Shown here: one piece after another, positions 31,718 to 42,090 of the stretch
Layout: every line of letters begins with the position of its first letter
How positions within the stretch are numbered: the first letter of the stretch is position 1
DNA from: Puccinia triticina
Lineage: Eukaryota; Basidiomycota; Pucciniomycetes; Pucciniales; Pucciniaceae
Assembly: GCF_026914185.1 (NCBI RefSeq)
Contig: NC_070560.1
Span: 7,183,501-7,247,500 of the forward strand
DNA: 64,000 nt
Direction of reading: 5' to 3'
Notes under the pieces: generated by a model
Databases searched by the model: none
What the model saw: only the letters and a program-made list of their open reading frames with translations
Told to the model about the DNA's origin: nothing
Made by a program: the position numbers and the translations under genes

Positions 31718-32075
31718 TTATCCAAGTTTATTAAAGACACAGTTTTATCTGAATTGTAAAAAACAAGATCAAGCGTTCCCCCTATAAAATAACAAAAGAG
31801 AGAAAAAAAAATCAAGGGTTTCCCCTTATGTAAAACTTCCAAAAAATGACCGCACTAATCTCCATAAAATAATGATTCAAAAAATAAAATCTTGACCTAG
31901 CCCCCCAACAACAGCAGAGCTGTGTACTCAGGCTCACCCCCCAGCCCGCGGGTCAAAAGGGATGGACATGACGGCCCCCGGCCAGCAGCTAAGGCTACAG
32001 ACCCATGGGGGGCCCACTCTTTGCCCCTCAGACTGCGCATGTGCAACAGCGGAGGGGTTGAGGGCGATGGATAGC
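31718..32075. repeat. Dispersed repeat, copy 2
   Basis: Homologous to 27640-28100, starting ATCCAAGTTTATTAAAGACACAG just inside the candidate terminal repeat at 31698. It shares the GGCCCCCGGCC(A/C)GCAGCTAAGGCT block. Confidence 0.75.
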
Positions 32076-32589
32076 TGGAAGTGCAGCGTCTCCAATTGCC
32101 CTGGGAAATTGATAATCTGGAACGCTGCCTCTCTTTTAAGCATTTTGTCCTTTGCTGTGTTGCTAGACTCGCCGCCGCCGTTCTCTCAACTTGCGCTGAA
32201 TCAAATTCACCGTTACCTTTGCCACGACATTGTACATATCCACCGTCGCTATCTGCAACCCACCGCCACACCACCCTATCATTGCTGTGCACTAACAAAC
32301 CACCGTGGCACAACCTGACTCAGACTTGTACGTCACATCTGCTGTTCCTTTGCCCCACATTCCTTTTCCCTGTCAATGCTTCTCCATTTTTCCGCTTCAC
32401 TAACCTTCTCCAACCTTTGCAAAAAATCTTGGATGCACTCATGCCGTCCCGACCTGCAGTGCCACAGCCATGCTTTCAGCTACAAACCTGAGCGGGCACT
32501 CATCCGGCCACCATAAGTATCAGATCAACCAGTTGCCCCAGCTCTCCTCGCTTGCATTCACCATCTCCATCCCTGAATCCGCAGGTTTC

Positions 32590-32985
32590 TCAAAGACATT
32601 GTCAGGTAAGTGCTTTCTCAGCTGATTAGCTTGATACTTTGTGAGGCTGACCAATGAATCTTGCTTCTGCAAACAGAATTTTGGTGGCTGTTACTGATAC
32701 CGGCCAGGGCATCCCCAAAGCTCAACTTGAGAAAATCTTCTGTGCGTTTTAACAAGTTGGCTCTGGTAAATCACATGATGAAGCAATGTGTGAGTCGATT
32801 GGTCTCAAGCTTGCCGTTGTCGGACAAGTTGTGCACAACATGGGTGGCCAGTTGCGGGTAGATTCAACTGTGGGCCAGGGCTCAAAGTTTAGTATCACCT
32901 TACCTTTTGTGGTCCCGAAGAACAACAACTCTTGTGGCGCAACTTCTGATGATTCCAGCAATGTGAAGTCAATCAGCTCGGGCTT
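32590..32985 (+). pseudogene. Histidine kinase ATPase-domain fragment
   Basis: After an intron (AG at about 32673) the frame reads ILVAVTDTGQGIPKAQLEKIF, the G1 box of the HATPase_c domain. It then has a stop in AF-stop-QVGSG and continues SIGLKLAVVGQVVHNMGGQL, VDSTVGQGSKFSITLPF, the G2 region of hybrid histidine kinases. A functional kinase would autophosphorylate in two-component osmosensing or redox signalling. Here the in-frame TAA at about 32751, the absence of the H-box upstream and the insertion at 33042 show a dead fragment. Low-complexity Ser-rich codons at 33600-34300 on plus may be the linker after the insertion. Confidence 0.75.
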
Positions 32986-33172
32986 GCTGCTAAGCAAACA
33001 CACCACCAAGCACCTGTGTCAATCCAATTCTTCCGCTTTAAACCAAAGATAAATTTGCCATTATCTTTGGTTTGGAACCGATGGGAGGGCGGAGCTGGAT
33101 GGAGCTGATTGGAGCTGGCCTGGGTAATAAATTCCCCCAAACAGCCCCAGGCAGAAAATGTTTCATAGCCTA

Positions 33173-33284
33173 CACTACAGGCAGACAGCTGTCGCTCCCG
33201 CGCGCAGTGTCACCTAATTTTGGTGGCCGCAGTCACTGCGCAGGTGACGCTGCGTGCGGGAACGTCACCTGTTTGCCTGTAGTG
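33173..33284. mobile_element. CACTA-type MITE, 112 bp
   Basis: Begins CACTACAGGCAGACAG and ends CTGTTTGCCTGTAGTG. The inverted ends match over about 35 bp with few mismatches. Flanked by CTA on both sides (33170-33172, 33285-33287), the 3-bp duplication of the CACTA/EnSpm superfamily. Nested inside the TTAA-flanked element. Confidence 0.8.
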
Positions 33285-33396
33285 CTAGTGGTTTGCAGCT
33301 CTGCTGCAAACCAGGTAATAGGCAGGTTGCTGGTTCAATCCCCCCTGTCCCCATCCCCCATTTGGGGGATAGGGGGCAGGTTTTTGGGGGCAGGTT

Positions 33397-33440
33397 TTAG
33401 GGGTTAGGGGTTAGGGATTAGGAATTAGGGGTTAGGGGGG
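33397..33440 (+). repeat. Interstitial telomere-like repeats
   Basis: About six degenerate units of TTAGGGG/TTAGGGATTAGG in a row. TTAGGG is the common fungal telomere repeat. The tract is internal to the TTAA-flanked element. Confidence 0.75.
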
Positions 33441-33599
33441 ATATGAAAAAAAAACTTGGGCAATACTGGTCAGAAGCATGTGGTAACCTTGTTTTCCGCA
33501 GTTCTGACACAGCTCCTCCCAGCTCCATCCAGCTCCGCCCTCCCATTGATTCCAAACCAAAGATAATGGCGAATTTATCTTTGGTTTAAAGCCGATGGA

Positions 33600-34300
33600 T
33601 CGAATACCCATGTCCCCCACCAAGATGTCATCCAGTTGAGGGAGTACCGGAAGCAACCACGGCTCTGGATCAATGGGTACATCAAGCAGCGGGATTGATG
33701 AGATCGTGGACGCGATAACTGGCGAAAGTAGCGGTTGAAATTCCTCTGAAGCTCCATATTCGCCCCGCTTGACCAGCTCCTTCAAAAACCAAAACCAAAG
33801 CGGGCCGCGCAAGTCGATCAGCTTTGGCTTGACCAAAGTGTCCAAGGGTAGCAGAAGTTTGCATTCCCTTGGTAGTAACATGAGTGGCAAGATGGCTTGT
33901 TGTCGGATCAGCTCGCCATCGAATCAGAGCCTCTCTAGCAGAGGGCTGCACAAGACACAGATGAGGATGTCTCAAGCTACCCCCTCTTCGCCAAGGCAGA
34001 TGACAACGGATCGGACGATCAAACCGCCTCAATTGCCGGCCCAAGAGGGCAGTTCGAATATGGAGTCCGCGAAGCCTGAACCCCTCAAGCCCTCTCACCC
34101 GCCCTCTTAGACATCTCCTCCAAAGCCACCAAAGGAGAAAAAGAAGTTGTCCCCAAAGACCAAACGGCTCTCCATCAACACCCTCACCAACCCCAGCGAA
34201 TCCGGCTCAACTACGCTCACTCCCGCCTGCGCCAATCGCTTACTTCCTCCCGACTGTACTCGGCCTGTCAGTCCCGGCCCTGTCCAACATATCAGCAATT
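33600..34300 (+). pseudogene. Possible continuation of histidine-kinase pseudogene
   Basis: Plus-strand frames (33769-34110, then 34147-34300) are Ser/Pro/Lys-rich with runs such as RKSISFGLTKVSKGSRSLHSLGS and KTKRLSINTLTNPSES, a composition seen in linkers of hybrid kinases. In-frame stops are present. The assignment depends on position after the kinase fragment only. Confidence 0.25.
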
Positions 34301-35461
34301 ATCAGAAAAGTGTTTTCAAATGTGTGAAATTATATGAGATGATCTCAAGCATTTTTGAGTTGATCATTTAGATGAAAGGATCTTGTCCTAATAATAAGTT
34401 ATCAATAGCTTGACTTTTTGGTGCAATCAACACAACAGCACAAGAATAAATGTGCTGACCAATATGGGTTGACTGCAAGCAAAACTCGTGCAACTGATGC
34501 CAGTCAACATGCAAGATACCCCGGTGTAACCCCTGTTGTAGCGTTGACCAAAGACTTGACCATTTCTTTTTTCACAGTCACTGCGCAGCATGTACAGTGA
34601 CTGTGTATTGAAGCTTGATGAACAGAAGCCTTGAACAAAGGCTTGCATAGCACCAGTGCAAGGTTATTCAGAGCTCTTGCATATTGACTGGCATCAGTTG
34701 AACAAGTTTTTCTTGTAGTGGTTTGAGGCTTCAACTCAATTGCAGCTGTGACTCAAATCTATAAGTCAAGAAAGCAAGCATTGTTGGGGAAGGATTTGAA
34801 TTTAAAGTTTCCCAAAATGTTTGACATGAATAAAGCAACAGAAGAAAAATGACGTGCAGCAAGCAGAGAAGGAAACTTAGGGATTAGAAGATTTGGCAGA
34901 AGTAAATTGACTGTGGAGGGGGAGGACTCAAGGAGGTTTAATATCTGATATTACGACCAGTGTGACAAACTCCACCTGTTAGCTCTACTGGGAAGAATGA
35001 AGTCAAGGTTGAAAAGAAAATATGGGATAATTGATGAACCAATCATAATGCATTTATTGTGCCATAAAAATTTTGAGTCTAACAGCACATTTGATCTATG
35101 TTGAGCAAGAGATAGGATGATACACCTGTGGTAAAATACATGAAAGCTATGAGGATAAAGAGGCCTGATTGAAATTAGATCTTCAGCCAAATATTTTGTG
35201 GTTTGTTTGCTTTAATTTGCAAACATGATCATTAATAATGTAAAATTATAGATAACAAGGCATGCCAAAAGTTTGGTGATGCTAAAATGAGTTTTTTGTT
35301 TTAATTATATGTATGGTTTTAAACTTGTGGCCCATAATGAAACAATTTTATAAGTTTAACAGGGAATACCTGGTGAGTTCCATATTGATCAGTCATGTGC
35401 ATTGGAAGATGGGGAATAAATCATCCTAGTAGATATATTCTTGCTGGACCCCTGATATTGC
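34301..35461. other. AT-rich, no gene seen
   Basis: No supported gene. Small hairpin CAGTCACTGCGCAGCATGTACAGTGACTG at about 34577. The 3' part is the body upstream of a Helitron terminus. Confidence 0.35.
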
Positions 35462-35487
35462 AGCAGCAAAGCCGCCTTGGCCTCTAG
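35462..35487 (+). mobile_element. Helitron 3' terminus (third copy)
   Basis: GCAGCAAAGCCGC (decayed hairpin) followed by CTTGGCCTCTAG and host T. Shares the last about 25 bases with 30451-30478. Element body unassigned. Confidence 0.65.
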
Positions 35488-35489
35488 TA

Positions 35490-35600
35490 CATCATAAATG
35501 GTTGAATTTATGACGCCGCAACCCAAATTTTGCCCCCCATTGCCATCAAAACGTTGAAACCCCCGGGGGTCGCGCGTCATAAATTTGACCATTTATGACG
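35490..35600. mobile_element. Small TA-flanked MITE, 111 bp
   Basis: Ends CATCATAAATGGTTGAATTT and (reverse complement of right end) CGTCATAAATGGTCAAATTT. Flanked by TA on both sides (35488-35489, 35601-35602), as in Tc1/mariner-type elements. It directly follows the Helitron end. Confidence 0.65.
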
Positions 35601-35610
35601 TATAACGCGG

Positions 35611-35982
35611 CAACGGTGAAACAGATACTATACAATACAGTATCTTCAGATACTTGTGTATTGTATCTGTTGAAAAATACAGAATTGTAAATACAAATGT
35701 ATTGTATCTGCCTGAAGATACAATACCATAGTATTGTATCAATAAATTATTAAAACTTGATTTTCTTGTTTTTTGCCACTGTGGACTGTATACAGAAAAA
35801 CTATCAAAAAACATAAAAATACAGTATCTTGTATTGGGCTGTATTTGCAACAAGATACCAAAGTTTGAATACATTTGTATAGTATTGGTCTTTGAATACA
35901 ATACAAATAAATAGTATTGGGTGCAAAACAGATACAAATACAGGCAGATACAGATACATGTATTGTATTTGTTTCACCGTTG
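35611..35982. mobile_element. hAT-like MITE rich in AATACAATAC, 372 bp
   Basis: Inverted ends CAACGGTGAAACA(G/A)ATAC. Perfect 7-bp duplication AACGCGG (35604-35610 and 35983-35989). The interior consists of repeated GTATTGTATCTG/CAGATACAATAC words in both orientations. It splits the inner part of the 36004 terminal repeat. A related AATACAATAC-rich segment lies at about 58840-59030. Confidence 0.75.
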
Positions 35983-36315
35983 AACGCGGCAGCCAAACGG
36001 GGCCTAAGTGTTCCCCCCCAACAGATGTCAACTTTCACGCATACTGGCTACTATACTAATAACATGTTCAAGAGGATACTCTGTTTTATCTAAAGATGGT
36101 ACTTTTGGCACCCATGAACCGTGGAACTATTTTAAGGCAACCACACTCCTAAATCAATAATCAATTATAATATGCTTATATAAAAGATTAGAAGTAGCTA
36201 TGACAGTTATGTCATGTAATGTGAGGGTTAAAAGATGGGGAGATGTGACATGTGCGAGATTTAGGAAATGGGAATTGAACACACAACAGAGGCAAAGCTG
36301 GGATCATAACCTGCA

Positions 36316-37540
36316 AGAACCCCGGGGAAGGAAGAAAAGGTACCACCCAACTACAGGATTGTAGTGGGCATCAACTCTCCCCCAGAGAGGTATAACACCA
36401 GGCCATAATTACAATAGCCGCCTCAGACATGCTGGAAGGAAAAGAATCCAATCCATGCTCAACTTTGAAATCCCTACCAATGTGGTAAGAGCATGTGATG
36501 CCTGTATGAAGGGCAAGATTAAACATATGCCTTTTAGCAGCCACTTCAAGCCGGTTTCAAAGCCGCCAGAAGTTGTACATGCAGATCTTGTGGGTCCAAT
36601 AATGCCTGCGACAAATTCTGCTGCGAGATATTTTCTTACTCTGGTGGATCAACATACTGGCTACATCCAAACAGTAATTCTCAAGCTCAAGAGCAATGCA
36701 AAAGTGGCTACAGAAGAATGCTGGATTTTCTTTGAAAAGCAAACAAGTCATGTACTCAAGAAGCTAATAAGCAATGGCGGAGGCGAATTTGTCAACAGAA
36801 CACTCTCTGAAACCCTCAAGGAAGCCAGTATTAACCACATGGTTTCTCCACCGTACACGCCTCAACATAGCAGTTTCACAGAAAGGGCAAATCACACAAT
36901 TATTGAAATGACCAGAACACAAATTATGCAGGCAAACCTGGCACAGGAGTGGTGGGCCAAAGCCATCAGAAAAGCCACAGCTATCACCAATTTCCTTCTG
37001 TCCTTAGCCAAGTCAAAGGCGTCCCCCATTGAGCTGATGTTTAAAATCAAGCCTAAAATGTATTTTTCAGGGCTTTTGGCTGTAGAGCATGGATAGTGAA
37101 GCCAAAAGCAAATCAAGTAAGCTTTGATGCAATTTCATGTGACGGAGTACTACTTGGATATGAAAATGACTTCCCAGCCTATTGTGTCTATTGACAAGAA
37201 GACAAGTCAATTGTAACAACCAAGCAGTCCCAGTTTGATGAGGCCAGCTTCCCAGTCTGCTCATCAATAAAAAAAAGCTACAATCACCTTGGTATCAACA
37301 AGCTTCCATCTTTCACAGACCAGGAACCGTTGCCATATGCAGAGGAGGACGGCGTGGAGGAGCACCTTTGCAACAGCCTGCAAGAAGAATGTGAAAGGCG
37401 CAAAATTCAGGACATTCTTGATTTTTGCTCGGAGCCACGGTCACAAAACGGTCAGGAGGGCCTAACTGAAATTCCTTGGTACTCAAATTTAATCTCAAGT
37501 GACATTGATGTGCAGAACATTTGACCGGATAAGCGTTGAC
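36316..37540 (+). pseudogene. Copia integrase relic
   Basis: The main frame 36455-37096 begins with zinc-finger residues CDACMKGKIKHMPF and HADLVGPIMPAT (first catalytic Asp), then SNGGGEFVN where SDNGGEF is expected (the catalytic Asp position is altered), then PPYTPQHSSFTERANHTII (catalytic Glu) and KASPIELMFKIKP. A frameshift after YFSGLL and stops at about 37096 and 37192 break the frame; related codons run to about 37540 (PYAEEDGVEEHLCNS). Reverse transcriptase is absent. Upstream, 36316-36405 duplicates 31186-31290. A functional enzyme would insert the element's cDNA, but this copy is dead. Confidence 0.82.
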
Positions 37541-39115
37541 AGGCGTTCCTAGCAACAGTAAAACCACTGCGCTGCAAGCAGCCCAGAGGTTTTTTTGGGA
37601 CCGCCCCGCTGCGCTAAAAGCTGATTAAGTTCAAGGGAAAAAACTGATGATTTCAGCGCCGCTAAATCAGCGGTCATACGTTGACCTCTGACAGCCGCTG
37701 ACTGCTTTTTCAGCGTCAGAGCGGTGATTTTGAGGCGCTCCAACATGTTCATAAGGACCAATTGAGGTCCAATGGTGGGTAAATGGGTGGTGGGGAGGTT
37801 GATTGTGTGAATGAAACTCTGTAGTGAGCGCGCTGGCAGCGCCGCTGTCACTGCAGCCATGTTCAGTTCCCAATAGGGCGCAGAAAAATCAGCGCGCTGA
37901 AGCTGAAAAAGCAGTCAGCGGCTGTTCAGCAGTCATTCTGCTGTGCTGCGCTGATATTCATTGTTAGCGCCCTTTGGCAGCGCTGTGCTAATGCTGATCA
38001 ACAGCAGGCATCCACGGCGAACCGCTGAAGTCAGAGTTGTAAGACTCAAAAGGGGCTGTGAAACACTTTTGCTGAATGGAGAAGGGGATGACGGAGGTGA
38101 AAACTCTGACCTTCTATAATACCAGCTACAAGACCCACCAAGGGAAAGTTTTAACAAGTTGATAGGAGTTGAATGCTCAAGATGAGTTTGTTCAAGACAT
38201 AGTATAATGATATATTGCTATGTAAGGGTTGTTATGAGTGTAGTAGTAGGTTGTAAGTATTGTGAGTACAAGCAGTGAGTAAATCACTGATGAGTAGTAG
38301 ACTGGGGAACAAAAATGGGGGGGGGAGAGAGCTCCTTACATAGACAAATGTGAGTGATTTTTGCTCCAGGGGGGGCTGTGCAAATATAGGACTGGCTGTG
38401 TACAATTTATGCAAGGAGTGCGTGCATGAGTGAGACTGTGCTTAATTTATGAAAGGAGGTGCATGAATGAGGCGGGGAACAATGGGGTTGCGGGGCACAG
38501 CCTGCAGGGGCAGTGCTACATGATGTAATGCAGATGGCAAACAAATACAAACTAATATGTGCAGTGGAGCTAGAGTGGAGCGGAGAACATATGGGAGTGT
38601 ATGTGTAAGTGCGGTAAAAGGTGGCTTGAGATGCATGACAGGGGTTTGACAGGATGCTACAGGTTGTCCAAAGGGCTAACTTCCAGTGTAGTAGCTCTGG
38701 TTATGCTTCCAGTGGTGAATAGGGGTAAGTTTGGCCGTAGATTCCATTTCTGGGTTCCATGTGGCTGTACTGTGAGGCATTCTATGAATAATTACGCAAA
38801 TGAGAGAAAAACTTTTGATTTTTCTCATTTTCATCTACCACACCTGGGGGGGAAAAATATGTTAGCGGTAAATCTGCTAAAATACTGAGGGGAAATAATC
38901 TGTTAGCGGTGAATCCGCTATGCTAACAGTTAGTGTTGCAATGTTTTTTCTGTGCTAACGCTGAAAAAGTGTTAGCACGGAAAAAACAAGTTACACTACG
39001 TGATTAGTTTAGCAGTGTAGAATCCCACTAATGCTGCAAGTTTTTGCTCAAAAAGAATTGCTCTACGCTAAAGCATAGCGGCCCTGTAGCGTAGTGGCCC
39101 ACCCTTGCCAGATGA
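37541..39115. other. hAT-MITE-like, palindrome-rich non-coding region
   Basis: Words GCTGCGCTAAA, GTTAGCGGTGAATCCGCTAAC-type and GTGCTAACGCTGAAAAAGTGTTAGCAC are palindromic or nearly so. The right boundary AGCGTAGTGGCCCACCCTTG at about 39087-39107 resembles AGTGGAGCGGCCCACCATTG at about 43500, suggesting one element family whose other end I could not place. No gene. Confidence 0.4.
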
Positions 39116-39255
39116 ATAAAATATGGGAATGCTGATTTTTAAATGCTATGTTTTACATGGCATCCACGCTGCAAAAAGGAGAACATGTAAAATTGTGTAA
39201 CAGTTGCAATTGGCCCAATTTTACATTCCATCACAAAAATTCCACCCCATGTAAA

Positions 39256-39708
39256 CAAGGGTGAAAGCGCTGCGCTTCAAAAAGCGCAGCGGTTTTGGTG
39301 GCCGCTGCGCTGCGCTGAAAGTAGCAGCCCCGCCCGCTGCGCTACCGCTTTTTGGGTCTGGCAAGAAGCGGGGACCCGCTACTTTCAGCGGTAGCGCAGC
39401 GGAACCATCGCTGTGCTACCGCATTTTGAGCTGGCCGCGTAGCGCTCCCCCGCTGCCAGCCAAAAAAGCGCAGTGCAGCGCAAAGCACTGCTGTTTTTGT
39501 GGCCGCTGCGCGGCGCTGAAAGGAGCGGCCCTGCCCGCTGCGCTACCACTTTTTGGGTCGGGGAAAAAGCGGGCCCCCGCTATTTTCAGCGGGAGCGCAG
39601 CGGGACTGGCGCTGCGCTACCGCTTTTTGGGCTGACCACGCAGCGGTTCCCCGCTGCGCTGCGCTAAAAGACCGCTTTTTTGTAGCGCAGCGCAGCGTTT
39701 CAGCCTTG
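39256..39708. mobile_element. hAT-2-family MITE, 453 bp
   Basis: Inverted ends CAAGGGTGAAAGCGCTGCGC and (right, reverse complement) CAAGGCTGAAACGCTGCGCT. Perfect 7-bp duplication ATGTAAA (39249-39255, 39709-39715). Ends match those of the complete hAT-2 element at 49979-54138. The interior is an irregular array of GCGCAGCGG/CCGCTGCGC words. It is a deletion-type or independent non-autonomous derivative. Confidence 0.85.
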
Positions 39709-39715
39709 ATGTAAA

Positions 39716-40590
39716 GCAGCACCATGTAAAACCTACCATGTAAAATCATACCTGTACTTTCTACCATACAATTTTACAGTCTATTTTCCACATCCTGTGG
39801 ACTATGCAAAAATCATGCAATGTGAAACTGCAGCTTCATTCAAACTCTTGAAATTAACACAATTCTTCACAGCCATGTAAAATGGATACCATTCAAAATT
39901 ATAACTTCCAACACCCAATATGCAATTTTACATGCGGTGGAAAAAATAGGCAAAATTCAGCAGATAAAATTTACAGTTCATCTTAGGAGACAAAGAGCGC
40001 GTAATGCAATTAATTGCACATAAGAAAAGAACAAAAACCAAATAACCTATCCAAGAAATGCAGCATGGAACAAACAGGAAACAAAAATATAGAAGAAACA
40101 ATGGCTACAACCCCAAAGCCCCCCAGCCCTTTGACTCCCTGTTTCCTTTGGCTTCCAAGTTGTGATGGTGCGCCAGAATACAATCCCAGTTGATGTGCTC
40201 CAATGGCCAAGGCTGAAAATTTGTTGAGGAAACCACATTGTGGCCAAGTCAATGGCAGCCCCTTGTCCTGGTTCTGTTTGCAAGCAGCCCTCTAAGCTGG
40301 CTGTACATGCTTTCTTCCAGCAACAGGGGCCCCTCCGGGAATGGCGCTGCGAGCTTAGTAGTGGTCAATCCAGGGGCATTACCATTGTCTGTGTTTTTCT
40401 TCTAGCGGGGCTTCCTCCCCGCCGCCTCAATTTCCTTGATGACAGTGACTTTCAACTTCACAAAAGAGGAATAAAACGCGGCAGACAAAAGTGAGAACTA
40501 AATTAAGAAGAGAGAAAAAAGGAGAAGGTCAGAAGACAGACCAGGAGGGCCCTCCATAGGACCGTTCTACATTGCTTGTCCCTCCACCTC
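39716..40590. other. ATGTAAAA-rich sequence, no gene seen
   Basis: TGTAAAA and TTTTACA words recur here and at 39150-39250 and 41700-41960, suggesting that one larger element surrounds the MITE. No supported coding frame. Confidence 0.3.
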
Positions 40591-40597
40591 AGTTCGA

Positions 40598-41086
40598 TCA
40601 GAGCGGCTTTGCAGAGCCACTTATGCGCAATGGGGGGCGTGTTTGGGGACAGGTTTGCGGATCTTGTTGTCTCTGCAGGCGCACCAGATTGTCGAGCTGA
40701 GCGACGCGGATCTTGGCTGCATTGTGCGCGGTCCTTGCCCTAAGGAGGGCCTGGATGCTGAGCTGGGCGGAGCGGAGTAGCAAATGACAAACAGAGGTGT
40801 GGAAGAGGCCGCCGGTGAGTAGGTCAATCAAGTACCGCCGCATCTGCCCCCTCGCGCCGGCTCCGCTGACTAACTTGTGCTCCATACTCCCAATCAGGTC
40901 GTATAACAGCTGGGGCGAGAAGGGGTGGGCAAGGGGGCGGACAGGGTGAGAGTTGGGGGCCCTGGGCAGCGGCGAGGAGGGTTTTCGGGCAGACATGTTG
41001 TACTGACGGGTTGATGGCGGAGGGGCGGGCACAAGGGACGAGGTTTGCGGGCGCAGCTGGGCTGTTGACGGGTAACCAAACTTCAC
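40598..41086 (-). CDS. Unidentified open frame, 162 codons
   Basis: Continuous minus-strand frame rich in Pro, Ser, Arg and Ala with a more regular C-terminal part (LLYDLIGSMEHKLVSG, YLIDLLTGGLFHTSVCHLLL) that has helical periodicity. I do not recognise it. No flanking family member or splice partner is certain. GC content is higher than the flanks. It could be a captured exon or chance. Confidence 0.3.
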   Translation of the reverse strand: MKFGYPSTAQLRPQTSSLVPAPPPSTRQYNMSARKPSSPLPRAPNSHPVRPLAHPFSPQLLYDLIGSMEHKLVSGAGARGQMRRYLIDLLTGGLFHTSVCHLLLRSAQLSIQALLRARTAHNAAKIRVAQLDNLVRLQRQQDPQTCPQTRPPLRISGSAKPL

Positions 41087-42085
41087 ATTTCAGATGGCCG
41101 CCATTGCCGGTGACCAGAGTGGCTGGATCAAGAGATCGAAGTTGGTGGGTAGGACTATGCAGTTTCTGTGTGCTTGTGGGGATTGACATGTGGCCAGCAG
41201 CGTTAGTCCAATTTTTTGCTCACTCCATTTGTGTGTAGGCCCGCGCATGTGATGAAAGATCAGAGATGGAGAGGAATAATCACAAGCTTTGACAGTCTTC
41301 CCTTGATTCCGCCGTTGTTGCTGGCTTTGCAATTTTGGTCATGGTCAGGTCAAGTCAGGTGAGTTGATGGAGAGGACTAAGAAAAGGGGAAATAAGGATG
41401 AGTTGTCTGTGGGATGTTTGGGAAGAGACACTGAGAAGCTGTAAAAATGAAATGGATGGCAAAAGTCAAATGAGGGAAGTGGGAGGTAGTTGTACATACA
41501 TAGTTGTCTGTCACCTTGTGTTGGTCCCAATTCCAATGTCTGTGGCCCACTTCGCGATGAATGCAGGATGTGTCAAATTGAAGACTGTTACATGAGTTCG
41601 AGGATGGTTGGCGGCTTGGGGAGGAAGGTGATGACTGTGCATGGGTTGGTTGGTGCAGGAAGAGTCCGGTTTGGGGAGGATGTACCATGTGATTGCCATT
41701 GCAAGGTTGCAAAATTACACATCTTGAGGTTTGGATGGAGATTTGCACCCGCTTGGAACAAGGTTGTGAGCCAACAGCGTGTGAAACTACCGGATGCGGG
41801 TGCGCAGGGGTGTTTTTTACATTCTACCCTTTACAAGCTCAGACTTTACGTTGGGTGATTTTAGGCAAAGTTATAAGTGTAAAATTCTATCCAAGGGGAA
41901 TTTTCTGTAGTTTTACATGTGGTGGGCTTTACATGCTTGTGTCACTGTAAAGAGGCCCATGTCAAATTCTCCCACCCCATAAAATACTCATCATACAGGA
42001 TCAAATTGGACTGAGCTAGTAGAAGCAGTTGGTGGCTCAAACTGATCAGTTCATCTTCTTCCCCCAAGACTGAATAAAATTCAAA
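41087..42085. other. Non-coding, no feature recognised
   Basis: Small overlapping frames on both strands only. TTTACATG words toward the right end. Confidence 0.3.
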
Positions 42086-42090
42086 CTTTG
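42086..42090. repeat. Left target duplication of solo LTR
   Basis: CTTTG, matching 43145-43149. Confidence 0.85.

Larger units (their letters stand above)
33042..33585. mobile_element. TTAA-flanked element with about 70-bp inverted ends
   Basis: Left end ACCAAAGATAAATTTGCC ... GAGGGCGGAGCTGGATGGAG is repeated inverted at the right end (33505-33585). TTAA occurs on both sides (33038-33041 and 33586-33589), as for piggyBac-type insertion. It contains a CACTA MITE and telomere-like repeats. No transposase. Inserted in the histidine-kinase remnant. Confidence 0.65.
31698..36004. mobile_element. Possible PIF/Harbinger-type element, heavily nested
   Basis: GGCCCTGTTTGGCTGACGCG at 31698 and its inverted counterpart (reverse complement GGCCCCGTTTGGCTGCCGCG) ending at 36004 are flanked by TAA on both sides (31695-31697 and 36005-36007), the 3-bp duplication expected of this superfamily. 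The interval contains a histidine-kinase pseudogene, a TTAA-flanked element, a CACTA MITE, a Helitron 3' end and two small MITEs. No transposase is seen. The two ends could instead belong to different elements. Confidence 0.4.

Noticed and set aside
33380..33445. Chromosome end
   Set aside because: The TTAGGG-like units are few, degenerate, and enclosed in a small transposon with sequence continuing on both sides.
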